The notes beneath the pieces are model-generated. The model was not told the origin of the DNA, did no database searches, and was given only the letters and a program-made list of their open reading frames with translations. From positions 1 to 27,033 of the IMG/VR virus record IMGVR_UViG_3300020717_000020: a stretch of 27,033 nt of DNA. One strand, 5' to 3'. The position numbers were made by a program, and so were the translations under genes. Numbering within the stretch: position 1 is the first letter of the stretch; every line of letters begins with the position of its first letter. This DNA comes from a virus. Positions 1-5,864 of the stretch are shown here, piece after piece.

Positions 1-112
1 GCTCGGTTCACAGCTCGGTTCACAGCTCTGGTCACAGCTCGGTTCACAGCTCGGTTCACAGCTCTGGTCACAGCTCGATTCACAGCTCGATTCACAGCTC
101 CAAAATACATAA
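1..112 (+). CDS. SQLx tandem-repeat protein, C-terminal part (cut by window edge)
   Basis: Only the end of this gene is visible. The frame from base 2 reads repeated Ser-Gln-Leu-x units, with x in the order G,G,W,G,G,W,D,D, and ends in SQLQNT and TAA at 110-112. The 12-nt unit is TCACAGCTC plus a variable triplet (GGT, GAT or TGG here). The last ~60 bases are identical to the end of the next gene, so the two are recent duplicates. The function is unknown and I recognise no family. The frame is chosen because the related loci all begin with an ATG in this frame. Confidence 0.6.
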   Translation, partial: LGSQLGSQLWSQLGSQLGSQLWSQLDSQLDSQLQNT

Positions 113-349
113 ATGAAAGTTATGAAGCAGATAAACTCACAGCTCAGGTTACAGCTCAGGTTACGGCTCTATTCACAGCTCTATTCACAGCTCGGTTCAC
201 AGCTCGATTCACAGCTCGATTCACAGCTCGGTTCACAGCTCGATTCACAGCTCGGTTCACAGCTCGGTTCACAGCTCGGTTCACAGCTCGGTTCACAGCT
301 CTGGTCACAGCTCGATTCACAGCTCGATTCACAGCTCCAAAATACATAA
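113..349 (+). CDS. SQLx tandem-repeat protein (78 aa)
   Basis: The protein starts MKVMKQINSQL and then consists almost wholly of S-Q-L-x units. The variable residues run R,R,Y,Y,G,D,D,G,D,G,G,G,G,W,D,D before the terminal SQLQNT. Early units are slightly divergent (LQL and LRL instead of SQL), and later ones are exact. The start codon follows directly on the TAA of the preceding repeat gene, which suggests translational coupling. There is no signal peptide, membrane segment or Cys. The four-residue Leu period does not fit a heptad coiled coil. The 12-nt repeat leaves other frames open on both strands, so coding rests on the shared start context (MKQI/MNEI then SQL) at several loci. Confidence 0.6.
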   Translation: MKVMKQINSQLRLQLRLRLYSQLYSQLGSQLDSQLDSQLGSQLDSQLGSQLGSQLGSQLGSQLWSQLDSQLDSQLQNT

Positions 350-362
350 ATGAAAGTTATGG
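113..362 (+). repeat. ~237-bp tandem duplication boundary between SQLx genes
   Basis: The bases from about 64 to 125 recur at about 301 to 362: the tail of the repeat gene, the stop, and the next ATGAAAGTTATG are the same. The offset is 237 bp, a multiple of three, so the duplication preserves frame. After the second copy the gene at 350 begins with the same MKVM but then diverges into unrelated sequence. Confidence 0.65.
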
Positions 363-550
363 ACACAATAAAACACATCATTTTCGGAACTCCAGCAACT
401 GGAGAAAACATCATCGATAGACAACCTGGATTCAGAACGTACTATCCAGATTCTCAAGTCGAATTCAATACCTGGTCGTATCTCTTGAAAGTGGGATCCA
501 GGGTCAAGAAGAATGATCAAGTGAATCCATGGTATAAAAACCGTAAGTAA
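350..550 (+). CDS. Small protein of unknown function (66 aa)
   Basis: The sequence is ordinary and non-repetitive (MKVMDTIKHIIFGTPATGE...WYKNRK), soluble, Lys-rich and without Cys. It begins in the twelve bases ATGAAAGTTATG shared with the upstream SQLx gene. That start is directly adjacent to the previous stop, so the two are probably one transcript. It is flanked on both sides by SQLx repeat genes. I do not recognise a family. The C-terminus has the pattern YLLKVGSRVKKNDQV, which could be part of a small beta-barrel, but this is only an impression. Confidence 0.6.
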   Translation: MKVMDTIKHIIFGTPATGENIIDRQPGFRTYYPDSQVEFNTWSYLLKVGSRVKKNDQVNPWYKNRK

Positions 551-551
551 T

Positions 552-761
552 ATGAATGAGATAAATTCACAGCTCGATTCACAGCTCAATTCACAGCTCT
601 ATTCACAGCTCTATTCACAGCTCGGTTCACAGCTCAGGTCACAGCTCAGGTCACAGCTCAATTCACAGCTCTGGTCACAGCTCGGTTCACAGCTCGGTTC
701 ACAGCTCAATTTACAGCTCTGGTCACAGCTCGATTCACAGCTCCAAAACATAAAAGCATGA
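552..761 (+). CDS. SQLx tandem-repeat protein (69 aa)
   Basis: The protein begins MNEINSQL and carries SQLx units with variable residues D,N,Y,Y,G,R,R,N,W,G,G,N(LQL),W,D, then SQLQNIKA. The variable codons are GAT, AAT, TAT, GGT, AGG and TGG only. It starts two bases after the previous stop and overlaps the next gene by ATGA. The SQLQN tail is shared with the two loci at the window start, while the order of variable residues differs. This argues for either shuffling or independent change at the variable codon. Confidence 0.6.
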   Translation: MNEINSQLDSQLNSQLYSQLYSQLGSQLRSQLRSQLNSQLWSQLGSQLGSQLNLQLWSQLDSQLQNIKA

Positions 762-907
762 AGAAGATCAATAAGTTAAACGTCATCAGGATAATATCAT
801 TCGTCCTATTTACTTTCTATCTGACTTTCAACGGAGTAGATATAAAGATAGGCAGCTTGAAAATTTACGCAAAAGGACTGATAGAAAGATACAAATCTGG
901 CAAATAG
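758..907 (+). CDS. Small membrane protein (49 aa)
   Basis: The ATG at 758 overlaps the stop of the repeat gene (ATGA). The product starts MKKINKLNVIRIISFVLFTF, with one hydrophobic segment at roughly residues 9-24, and a basic C-terminal tail (LIERYKSGK, stop TAG at 905). The charge pattern suggests a single-pass protein anchored by its N-terminal segment. No family is recognised. It precedes the holin-like gene, so a role at the membrane in lysis is possible but not shown. Confidence 0.55.
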   Translation: MKKINKLNVIRIISFVLFTFYLTFNGVDIKIGSLKIYAKGLIERYKSGK

Positions 908-910
908 TCT

Positions 911-920
911 GATATTTATT
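911..920 (+). promoter_or_regulatory. GATATTTAT promoter-like box
   Basis: GATATTTATT lies 18 nt before the ATG at 939. The same 9-10 nt core recurs before other genes in the window (1648, 16516, 21563, 25205). It can be read as a variant of the Bacteroidota -7 box TAnnTTTR with the first T replaced by G. Confidence 0.4.
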
Positions 921-938
921 GTTAGTAAATTTCATCAG

Positions 939-1247
939 ATGTTCAGATCCATGTTAGAGGTCCCAGCAAACCCGGTCAACGCAGAGGGGATACAGAATTA
1001 CGTCCTTCAGTACGGGATCCTGGGAGTGATAACGGTCGTTTTGGCCTACGTAGCGTTCCAACAGTATCAAAAGCTGGTAGAAAGGAACGAGATGCTGGAA
1101 GAGAAGATCGACCGAGTACAGCAGGAGATGAACGATCTGCTTGTAGAAGAGAGAGACAGGATGTCAAAACTGATACAGGACAACACCCAAGCTCTCAACG
1201 ATCTGCAAAAGACCATACTAAACTTCATGATCACCGAAAGAAAATAG
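939..1247 (+). CDS. Membrane-anchored coiled-coil protein, holin-like (102 aa)
   Basis: After about 25 residues comes one hydrophobic segment (YGILGVITVVLAYVAF, about residues 25-41). A long charged coiled coil follows (KLVERNEMLEEKIDRVQQEMNDLL onward) to the end (FMITERK). One N-terminal membrane segment followed by a charged helix is the layout of BhlA/UviB-type small phage proteins and of several Bacteroidota phage holin candidates. The gene has its own GATATTTAT box. A membrane tether or i-spanin-like protein is an alternative. The organisation is clear; the holin label is inference. Confidence 0.65.
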   Translation: MFRSMLEVPANPVNAEGIQNYVLQYGILGVITVVLAYVAFQQYQKLVERNEMLEEKIDRVQQEMNDLLVEERDRMSKLIQDNTQALNDLQKTILNFMITERK

Positions 1248-1251
1248 GTCC

Positions 1252-1365
1252 ATGCTTAACTACTACGTTTACATACTGTTCTTCTCTACGATCGTAATCC
1301 TGTCTTTAAAGAAGAAGAACAACAAGATGGCAAGATACTACAAAGAAGAAGAACAAGAAAAATAG
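1252..1365 (+). CDS. Tiny membrane peptide (37 aa)
   Basis: The start is five bases after the preceding stop. The product MLNYYVYILFFSTIVILSLK has one hydrophobic segment, followed by a strongly charged tail (KKKNNKMARYYKEEEQEK). Position and charge fit a small inner-membrane accessory protein co-transcribed with the holin-like gene. No family is recognised and the gene is too short for certainty. Confidence 0.5.
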   Translation: MLNYYVYILFFSTIVILSLKKKNNKMARYYKEEEQEK

Positions 1366-1422
1366 ACTTCTCCCTATCGCAGATAAAGTTTATATTTACC
1401 ACACACAAACAGTTATAGACCA

Positions 1423-1659
1423 ATGGAAGAACCAATATATTATTGCAAAGTATGCGACACTGCCATACACCCTAAGAGAGTAGAATTGGGATACAGGACC
1501 ACGTGTGTCAACCACTCTGAAGCCAAAAAGTTCGTAGGGCTCATAGTCACAGAGGGAAAAGAGAGCGAAGAGGTGTCATCGATACAAGTCATTCGAGACC
1601 CTAGTCTTGCCCAAGAGATAGAGAGACTCAAGTCTTCGAACCAGTCAGATATTTATTAG
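1423..1659 (+). CDS. Small zinc-ribbon-like protein (78 aa)
   Basis: The N-terminal half has a C-x2-C motif (YYCKVCD, residues 8-11) and a second C-x2-H (TCVNH, about residues 28-31), spaced as in short treble-clef or zinc-ribbon proteins. The C-terminal half is acidic and probably helical. The upstream leader has TTTATATTTACC about 30 nt before the ATG. Such proteins in phages can bind nucleic acid or other proteins; nothing here distinguishes these roles. Confidence 0.65.
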   Translation: MEEPIYYCKVCDTAIHPKRVELGYRTTCVNHSEAKKFVGLIVTEGKESEEVSSIQVIRDPSLAQEIERLKSSNQSDIY

Positions 1660-1671
1660 AAACACAACGAG

Positions 1672-1857
1672 ATGTCATACGTTAAAGAAGCCATGAAAGG
1701 ACTGAGTCCAGACGATCAAGACCAACTCAAACAGTACGGAACTTCGATAAAGGAGATCAAGAAGAAGATGTTAGAGTTGATACACAAAGGCAACGCTAAC
1801 CTCACAGAACAGGGAGGCAACATGTCTTCTGGACTCGTGCTGCATGATGAAGAGTAA
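1672..1857 (+). CDS. Small protein of unknown function (61 aa)
   Basis: The product (MSYVKEAMKGLSPDDQDQLK...VLHDEE) is highly charged, predicted helical and soluble. It starts 12 nt after the zinc-ribbon gene; the GATATTTAT box at 1648-1656 overlaps the end of that gene and may serve this one. It ends 11 nt before the next small gene. There are no motifs or Cys and no family is recognised. Confidence 0.6.
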   Translation: MSYVKEAMKGLSPDDQDQLKQYGTSIKEIKKKMLELIHKGNANLTEQGGNMSSGLVLHDEE

Positions 1858-1868
1858 AACCAGACAAG

Positions 1869-2057
1869 ATGGACCAGATAGTAGTCACATTAGAAAGCCT
1901 CATTGAAGAGGTAGAGAGTGCATTGGAATACGGTAAGTCATTAGGATATGCCGAATGTCTAAGTCATACAATGCAAGGTAAACCAGCATCTGACGATCCA
2001 GAAAAAGCTATCAAACATTACATAAAACAGTTGATAGAAGACTACACAGAAGATTAA
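1869..2057 (+). CDS. Small acidic helical protein (62 aa)
   Basis: MDQIVVTLESLIEEVESALEYG... is acidic and mostly helical, with a single Cys. It lies in the same tight run as its neighbours with a gap of 11 nt upstream. I do not recognise it. A helical adaptor or inhibitor would look like this, but so would many short phage proteins. Confidence 0.6.
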   Translation: MDQIVVTLESLIEEVESALEYGKSLGYAECLSHTMQGKPASDDPEKAIKHYIKQLIEDYTED

Positions 2058-2080
2058 TCACACCCAAAACAATAAAGTAT

Positions 2081-2257
2081 ATGAAGACGGTAAAGATCAC
2101 AAAAGACGGCCAGTACAAAAGGCTGAACGACCAAGAGGCACACTCTGTCGTATCTTCAAACAAGGCCAAGTACGTTCCAAAATCAGAATGGAAGAATAAT
2201 GTTCGAGACTACAAAGTAGACAGGATCTTGGAAAAGGAGGCCAAATCCAAGCCATGA
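2081..2257 (+). CDS. Small basic protein of unknown function (58 aa)
   Basis: The ATG at 2081 opens a frame for MKTVKITKDGQYKRLNDQEA...KEAKSKP, ending in TGA at 2255-2257. It is rich in Lys, with a beta-strand-like N-terminus of the kind found in small SH3-like phage proteins. The stop overlaps the ATG of the next gene (ATGA), which is the usual coupling pattern in this window. No family is recognised. Confidence 0.55.
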   Translation: MKTVKITKDGQYKRLNDQEAHSVVSSNKAKYVPKSEWKNNVRDYKVDRILEKEAKSKP

Positions 2258-2391
2258 CATCGCTGATCATCACACTGTTCTTCTGTCTTGAGTTCTTATC
2301 GTACTCTAGGAACATGCTTCTGAGAGTAAACAGAGACCTAAACCAAGAAGACCTAGCGCCGGAGACAGAGGTGCTCCCAGAAAATCACTAA
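2254..2391 (+). CDS. Tiny membrane protein (45 aa)
   Basis: MTSLIITLFFCLEFLSYSRN is hydrophobic for its first ~16 residues, and is followed by a charged tail ending LPENH. The gene overlaps the previous one by ATGA. It is a single-pass membrane peptide of unknown role. Confidence 0.5.
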   Translation: MTSLIITLFFCLEFLSYSRNMLLRVNRDLNQEDLAPETEVLPENH

Positions 2392-2488
2392 ACATCAAAT
2401 AGTTTCAATTCTAGGCATCCAGATCTTTCAGACTATACAACGCATAGGTTTGGATCTGGACTGTCCTGTTTTAATCCCGAATGAGCAT

Positions 2489-2671
2489 ATGGACCAGTTA
2501 ATAGTGTGCGCGCTGTCGCTGATAGATTGCGCGTTGATAATACTGCTACACAGATCTAAGAAGAAAATATCAAATGCAGATCCGGTGGCGTCTCCTATCT
2601 TGGTAGTAGAAAGCATATTCGTGATCTTTGCTCTTTGTCTTGGAGTTAAGTTGACGATGTTCTTACTTTAG
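2489..2671 (+). CDS. Small membrane protein with two hydrophobic segments (60 aa)
   Basis: From the ATG at 2489 the product reads MDQLIVCALSLIDCALIILL, then a basic loop RSKKK, then a second hydrophobic stretch (SPILVVESIFVIFALCLGVK). Two helices joined by a basic loop suggest an integral membrane hairpin. A TTG at 2450 in the same frame would add 13 residues, but ATG is preferred. No family is recognised. Confidence 0.55.
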   Translation: MDQLIVCALSLIDCALIILLHRSKKKISNADPVASPILVVESIFVIFALCLGVKLTMFLL

Positions 2672-2702
2672 AGATAGATTTCTTTCCTATTAGACCTTGT
2701 GT

Positions 2703-2710
2703 TACTTTTA
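2703..2710 (+). promoter_or_regulatory. Promoter -7 box TACTTTTA
   Basis: TACTTTTA ends only five bases before the ATG at 2716. A start site a few bases downstream of the box would give an mRNA with almost no leader. Confidence 0.55.
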
Positions 2711-2715
2711 TATCT

Positions 2716-2913
2716 ATGAAGCAGATCACATTCGGTTACAACGAAGGAGTTGTGTATGCCATCCATAAATTTTTTGACTCAAAAAATCTTATAGGATCGT
2801 ACATGAATGCGGCCGCAATGCCATATTTTGAGTGGACAGGAGTCTTTAGCAGATCGATATTATCAACAACATTTCCTATAAAAGAGCAAGTACAAACAGC
2901 ATGGCCGATATAA
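2716..2913 (+). CDS. Small protein of unknown function (65 aa)
   Basis: MKQITFGYNEGVVYAIHKFFDS... is mixed hydrophobic and polar, without a clear membrane segment. It is transcribed from the adjacent TACTTTTA box with almost no leader, and it overlaps the start of the nuclease-like gene at 2901. The MKQI start recurs in several unrelated small genes here. No family is recognised. Confidence 0.55.
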   Translation: MKQITFGYNEGVVYAIHKFFDSKNLIGSYMNAAAMPYFEWTGVFSRSILSTTFPIKEQVQTAWPI

Positions 2914-3338
2914 TAAAGTTCAGAAAAGAAGACATCAAAGATCAGCATGCGCTGGCCCAGATGGTACAAGAAGAGACCAAGAGGATATACGAATCTCCTA
3001 GGGCAAGAAAAGGCAGAGCTTGGTCTGTGATAGAGAAGATGGTCTGGCAAGGAAAGCCGGCAGAGATGTGGCTCATAGAGAATTTGGGATACACTCCAGC
3101 TCCTCCTACTGTAAACTCAAAAGGTGAGCATACATACTACCATGACTTGATAGATCCCAACGGGGTAGACATCACCGAGGTCAAAGCCTGGACAGAAGAT
3201 CACATCAACAGAGGAATAGAGACTACGGTCAGAAAGATACTTTCTGGAACTTGGAACATGAGTACTCAGGTGGTGGTGTTCGCATTTGAACCGCAAGACC
3301 ACACATACACATACATAGATAAGATACAGATCAGATGA
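2901..3338 (+). CDS. Putative PD-(D/E)xK-type nuclease (145 aa)
   Basis: The centre reads YYHDLIDPNGVDITEVKAW (about residues 78-97): an acidic residue, a turn, then E-V-K on a predicted strand. This is the classic D-xn-ExK catalytic arrangement of the restriction-endonuclease fold. An upstream helix (WQGKPAEMWLIE) and a downstream hydrophobic strand (TQVVVFAFEP) fit that core. The length of 145 aa suits a minimal single-domain enzyme. It overlaps the previous gene by 13 nt and the next by ATGA. The substrate is unknown; host DNA degradation, recombination or Holliday junction resolution are all possible. The call rests on motif and fold pattern only. Confidence 0.55.
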   Translation: MADIIKFRKEDIKDQHALAQMVQEETKRIYESPRARKGRAWSVIEKMVWQGKPAEMWLIENLGYTPAPPTVNSKGEHTYYHDLIDPNGVDITEVKAWTEDHINRGIETTVRKILSGTWNMSTQVVVFAFEPQDHTYTYIDKIQIR

Positions 3339-3520
3339 AATCAGTAATAGCGATAAGTCAAAGCGTCTTTTCTTGGAGAAGATTAGTAGAGGATCAACTT
3401 TATGGAGGCGTAAAAATCCAAAAGACCAAACTCAAAACCTTTGTAGAATCTTTTAATACTTTTAACAACGAGCTCCAACTAAGGACCATAAACCTAACAA
3501 TACAACCAATCTCAAGATGA
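3335..3520 (+). CDS. Small protein of unknown function (61 aa)
   Basis: MKSVIAISQSVFSWRRLVEDQLYGGVKIQKTK... overlaps the nuclease-like gene by ATGA and the next gene by ATGA. It is basic and predicted mixed alpha/beta. It contains a DQL tripeptide; short D/SQL tripeptides also occur in 3679 and 4016, and may be coincidence. No family is recognised. Confidence 0.5.
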   Translation: MKSVIAISQSVFSWRRLVEDQLYGGVKIQKTKLKTFVESFNTFNNELQLRTINLTIQPISR

Positions 3521-3672
3521 GACAGCTGCATCGTATAGAATTCTTAGGCAAAATACAACCTTGGGTACTATTCAGAGGGTTAGATAACGTAGTATTCAAT
3601 GATCTGATATTCGATAACCTCATAGATCCAAAGTATCCACAGATGCGTCAACTTAGAATTTATTATTTTTAG
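3517..3672 (+). CDS. Small protein of unknown function (51 aa)
   Basis: The ATG at 3517 overlaps the previous stop (ATGA) and the frame runs to TAG at 3670-3672. The product MRQLHRIEFLGKIQPWVLFR...LRIYYF has many aromatic and hydrophobic residues but no distinct membrane helix. It is supported mainly by the coupled arrangement. Confidence 0.5.
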   Translation: MRQLHRIEFLGKIQPWVLFRGLDNVVFNDLIFDNLIDPKYPQMRQLRIYYF

Positions 3673-3678
3673 TATAAC

Positions 3679-3861
3679 ATGAAAGACACAGAGATCATAT
3701 TCGCTAAGATAGTCGATTCTTGCGATCTGTCAGAAAGACATCCAAAGGAGTTTCCATCTATACGTGAATTAAATCGTCACATTTATAACATATACTCTTC
3801 GTTTGGCGATCAATTAAGAGGAGTCGGTAGACCATTAGAAGATCAACTCCACATTCAATGA
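3679..3861 (+). CDS. Small protein of unknown function (60 aa)
   Basis: The product MKDTEIIFAKIVDSCDLSER... begins six bases after the previous stop and overlaps the next gene by ATGA. The C-terminal third contains GDQLRGVGRPLEDQLHIQ, two DQL tripeptides 12 residues apart. It is soluble, with one Cys. No family is recognised. Confidence 0.5.
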   Translation: MKDTEIIFAKIVDSCDLSERHPKEFPSIRELNRHIYNIYSSFGDQLRGVGRPLEDQLHIQ

Positions 3862-4016
3862 AAAATATAACAGGTTACATAGAGAGGAGTGACGCTCTAA
3901 GGTCAGAACAGATAGATACACTAAGGATAAAACTGGAACCGAGCTCAATAGACATGGAACTAACGAGAGCTCACATGTACAGGATCATCTCAGCATTAAA
4001 AGATAGGATAGAATAA
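3858..4016 (+). CDS. Small helical protein of unknown function (52 aa)
   Basis: The frame from ATG 3858 reads MKNITGYIERSDALRSEQID...SALKDRIE and ends in TAA at 4014. It is highly charged and predicted all-helical. It overlaps both neighbours by one to four bases, so these tiny genes form one translationally coupled series. Confidence 0.5.
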   Translation: MKNITGYIERSDALRSEQIDTLRIKLEPSSIDMELTRAHMYRIISALKDRIE

Positions 4017-4135
4017 TGAAACAGATATCATACCAGATGATAATCAGAAATCCTGGAAAGATAGGATCACAACTGGACACTCCACATAGCGTAAAGTCCA
4101 AGTACTACTCCATGCCAAAAGGATATATGATATAG
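4016..4135 (+). CDS. Very small protein (39 aa)
   Basis: The gene begins in the TAATG overlap at 4014-4018. It encodes MKQISYQMIIRNPGKIGSQL...MPKGYMI, basic and without motifs. It carries one SQLD tetrapeptide, the same as a repeat unit of the SQLx proteins; whether that is chance cannot be told from one copy. The following 109 bases (4136-4244) have no convincing start codon in any frame. Confidence 0.4.
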   Translation: MKQISYQMIIRNPGKIGSQLDTPHSVKSKYYSMPKGYMI

Positions 4136-4244
4136 ACTATGGATCACTAAGAACCGATTGGACAACAAAGCTAATCCTATGGACACTCCCGCTAAAAGCA
4201 TCCCAACTATTGACTGAACTAGAAGAACGACTGAGGACGACACG

Positions 4245-4388
4245 ATGAAACAGAATATTATAGAGATGACATCGATCCAAGACACAGTGATCAAAAGACT
4301 ACCAAAGGATATCATGAACACAATTGATAATTTCCTAGAACTACAACAGGTACTATCACTCATACCTATAATACGACTAGAAGAATAG
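4245..4388 (+). CDS. Small helical protein (47 aa)
   Basis: ATG at 4245, product MKQNIIEMTSIQDTVIKRLP...PIIRLEE, stop TAG at 4386-4388. It is helical, with a hydrophobic face in the C-terminal half. It is the last of the coupled small genes before a lipoprotein gene. No family is recognised. Confidence 0.45.
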   Translation: MKQNIIEMTSIQDTVIKRLPKDIMNTIDNFLELQQVLSLIPIIRLEE

Positions 4389-4429
4389 AACCACATCATA
4401 AATAAAAAACCAGAATAATAATCAACTAT

Positions 4430-4579
4430 ATGAAGAAGACACAGATAATGATACTAGGACTGATAACAATGACTATATCAAGTACCATGTCATGCGACTA
4501 TCCACACTCAGGGAGAACAGTAGTAAAGATAGAGAACACCAAGAACGACTACGAATGCCTATACTACACGGAAGTATAG
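4430..4579 (+). CDS. Small lipoprotein, 5' part of a broken gene (49 aa)
   Basis: The N-terminus MKKTQIMILGLITMTISSTM followed by SCDYPHS is a lipoprotein signal with a lipobox-like TMSC, so Cys at about residue 22 would be lipidated. The frame stops at TAG (4577-4579) after TEV. The adjacent -1 frame continues with protein-like sequence (see 4555-4719), ending in a YRVGDTLRL pattern I associate with small Bacteroidota phage lipoproteins. The gene is therefore probably longer in relatives. Confidence 0.5.
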   Translation: MKKTQIMILGLITMTISSTMSCDYPHSGRTVVKIENTKNDYECLYYTEV

Positions 4580-4719
4580 GAGGAGTATACGGACGGTGTG
4601 ATCTGTACAGGGTAGGAGACACGCTGAGGCTGACACGATAGGATGAGAGAGAGATCGAGCTCTGCGACTATGAAGATATTTCTAAGTGTGGTACCAACAA
4701 GAGAAAGTGGTACTTATAA
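4555..4719 (+). pseudogene. Out-of-frame continuation of the lipoprotein gene
   Basis: In the -1 frame relative to 4430, the sequence reads GGVYGRCDLYRVGDTLRLTR, stops at TAG (4639-4641), then continues in the same frame as DEREIELCDYEDISKCG to TAA (4717-4719). It thus looks like one coding sequence with a frameshift near 4570 and an in-frame amber codon. Other genes here use TAG as a normal stop, so recoding is unlikely. Decay or an assembly error is the simplest reading. Confidence 0.35.
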
Positions 4720-4983
4720 TAAAAAAGGTATTTCAAAGCAGTAAAAGGTATTAAAAGCTACCAAAAGTAGGAAGAGATACCCAGTAAATAAAAAAGGTAT
4801 AATACGGAGCATTCTCTTGCGAAGAAAAATCCATCTCCGTAGTACACCATATATATTTTATGCTAATGCATACCACCATGGACTTATATTTCCTTAGATC
4901 AAAAAAGTATTTCTGACAACAAAAAACGATCTGCAATGTCAAGCAACAAAAAAGAATGGCTTCATATGCAAGCAGACTTGTAG

Positions 4984-4991
4984 TACATTTG
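4984..4991 (+). promoter_or_regulatory. Promoter -7 box TACATTTG
   Basis: TACATTTG matches the Bacteroidota consensus TAnnTTTG exactly and ends five bases before the ATG at 4997. Confidence 0.55.
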
Positions 4992-4996
4992 TCCAT

Positions 4997-5161
4997 ATGA
5001 ATATCTTGCACAGCATAACGTGGATGGGAGTTATGAACTCAAGCATAGGAGCACAGCTTGACCACCCAGACATCGCTAGAATAGTATACTGGATCTCTTT
5101 GGGCGCAGAGAGCTTGACAGCAGTAGATACAGCCATAGATAGGCAGAAGCTTTGGACTTGA
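4997..5161 (+). CDS. Small protein of unknown function (54 aa)
   Basis: From the ATG at 4997 the product is MNILHSITWMGVMNSSIGAQ...DRQKLWT, ending TGA at 5159. It contains short helices with Trp and Ile/Leu spacing, but no obvious membrane span. It is expressed from the TACATTTG box immediately upstream with almost no leader, and is isolated by the motif-rich gap before it. Confidence 0.55.
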   Translation: MNILHSITWMGVMNSSIGAQLDHPDIARIVYWISLGAESLTAVDTAIDRQKLWT

Positions 5162-5216
5162 AACGAAAAAAGTACTTAGATCAAAAAAGGTATTTATATT
5201 TACATCAAAATGAAAA

Positions 5217-5606
5217 ATGGACGACAACAAGCCTCTGAGTTACGTCGAAAACAGGATCTCTAAGACCTATCCCACAGAGGTGGGATCTCCCAACTTCAAG
5301 CCAGAAGACTTAACGGTGTTCAACCAAGAGAACACGAGTATGGTCAGATCTCACTACGCTTCCAAGTTCGACCACCTGTCCAGAGAGTGGCAGCAGCTTT
5401 TAGACGAGGTGAGAGACAACGAGCTTGTGTACTCTTCCAAGTATAACTTTCAACCAAAGGCAGGATCAGTGTATCACCTGTACGGATCTGAGAGCGGGAA
5501 TTTTTTGAGCTTGATCTCCCCACAGGAGTGGGGTAACAGATACAGCTACCTGGGAAGCTTCAAATTCAATTTTGACGGAAGATGGATAAACTGCACCCAA
5601 AAATAA
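5217..5606 (+). CDS. DUF2452 (C1orf50-like) family protein (129 aa)
   Basis: The C-terminal half carries the family signature: a YNFQPKAGSVYHLY stretch (about residues 76-89), then SLISPQEWG and a final SFKFNFDGRW. In known members this is a beta-rich module with conserved Tyr, His, Trp and Gly. The N-terminal part is a charged helix. The biochemical function of DUF2452 is not known. A ribosome-unrelated start at ATG 5217 is preceded by TTTATATTTACATC and by an AAAAAAGGTAT motif. Two more copies of that motif follow the stop. Confidence 0.7.
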   Translation: MDDNKPLSYVENRISKTYPTEVGSPNFKPEDLTVFNQENTSMVRSHYASKFDHLSREWQQLLDEVRDNELVYSSKYNFQPKAGSVYHLYGSESGNFLSLISPQEWGNRYSYLGSFKFNFDGRWINCTQK

Positions 5607-5697
5607 AAAAGGTATCCAGAAAACAAAAAAGGTATGTAAATTGAAAAAGATATTTTTGTGGCTCTTTCCTTTATCAGGATCTCATAAAGAACAATTA

Positions 5698-5805
5698 ATG
5701 TTAAAGGTATCTCCAAATGCAAGATCACTCTTCGATAGAGAGATGAAAGATATAGAGAACTTGATCGATAATGTCATGATCGTTTTGGAAGCCAAGATAA
5801 ATTAA
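5698..5805 (+). CDS. Very small helical protein (35 aa; longer form from TTG possible)
   Basis: ATG 5698 opens MLKVSPNARSLFDREMKDIE...VLEAKIN, stop TAA at 5803. The same frame is open back to TTG 5641, which would add MKKIFLWLFPLSGSHKEQL, a plausible N-terminus following the repeated AAAAAAGGTAT region. Which start is used cannot be decided from sequence. No family is recognised. Confidence 0.4.
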   Translation: MLKVSPNARSLFDREMKDIENLIDNVMIVLEAKIN

Positions 5806-5852
5806 GAAAACAAATATCTGACAAAAAGTTTCCTAGATTCAAAAAGATTTTG

Positions 5853-5860
5853 TACTTTTA
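5853..5860 (+). promoter_or_regulatory. Promoter -7 box TACTTTTA
   Basis: TACTTTTA ends four bases before the ATG at 5865, again predicting a nearly leaderless mRNA. Confidence 0.55.
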
Positions 5861-5864
5861 CTCT

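Larger units (their letters stand above)
4720..5193 (+). repeat. Dispersed AAAAAAGGTAT motif (continues at 5605 and 5625)
   Basis: The 11-mer AAAAAAGGTAT occurs at 4721, 4790, 5183, 5605 and 5625, with near copies at 4743 (AAAAGGTAT) and 4901 (AAAAAAGTAT). All lie outside genes. Between 4720 and 4983 I see no gene, only these motifs and an imperfect inverted repeat (TACGGAG near 4803, CTCCGTA near 4835). Confidence 0.55.

Noticed and set aside
156-414. Minus-strand and alternative-frame ORFs over the SQLx arrays (reading NRAV or SCEP repeats)
   Set aside because: A 12-nt repeat without stops leaves several frames open. Only the SQLx frame has consistent start contexts (MKQI/MNEI) at separate loci and couples to neighbouring genes.
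1-760. CRISPR array
   Set aside because: The repeat unit is 12 nt with a 3-nt variable part, has no spacers of 25-40 nt and no cas genes nearby.
4067-4399. 110-aa hydrophobic minus-strand ORF
   Set aside because: It lies opposite a series of coupled plus-strand mini-genes and has no promoter box; hydrophobicity is a by-product of the antisense reading.
1247-4641. Recoding of TAG as a sense codon
   Set aside because: TAG ends several well-bounded genes here (for example at 905, 1245, 1363 and 3670), and no tRNA with a CTA anticodon triplet after U33 is present.
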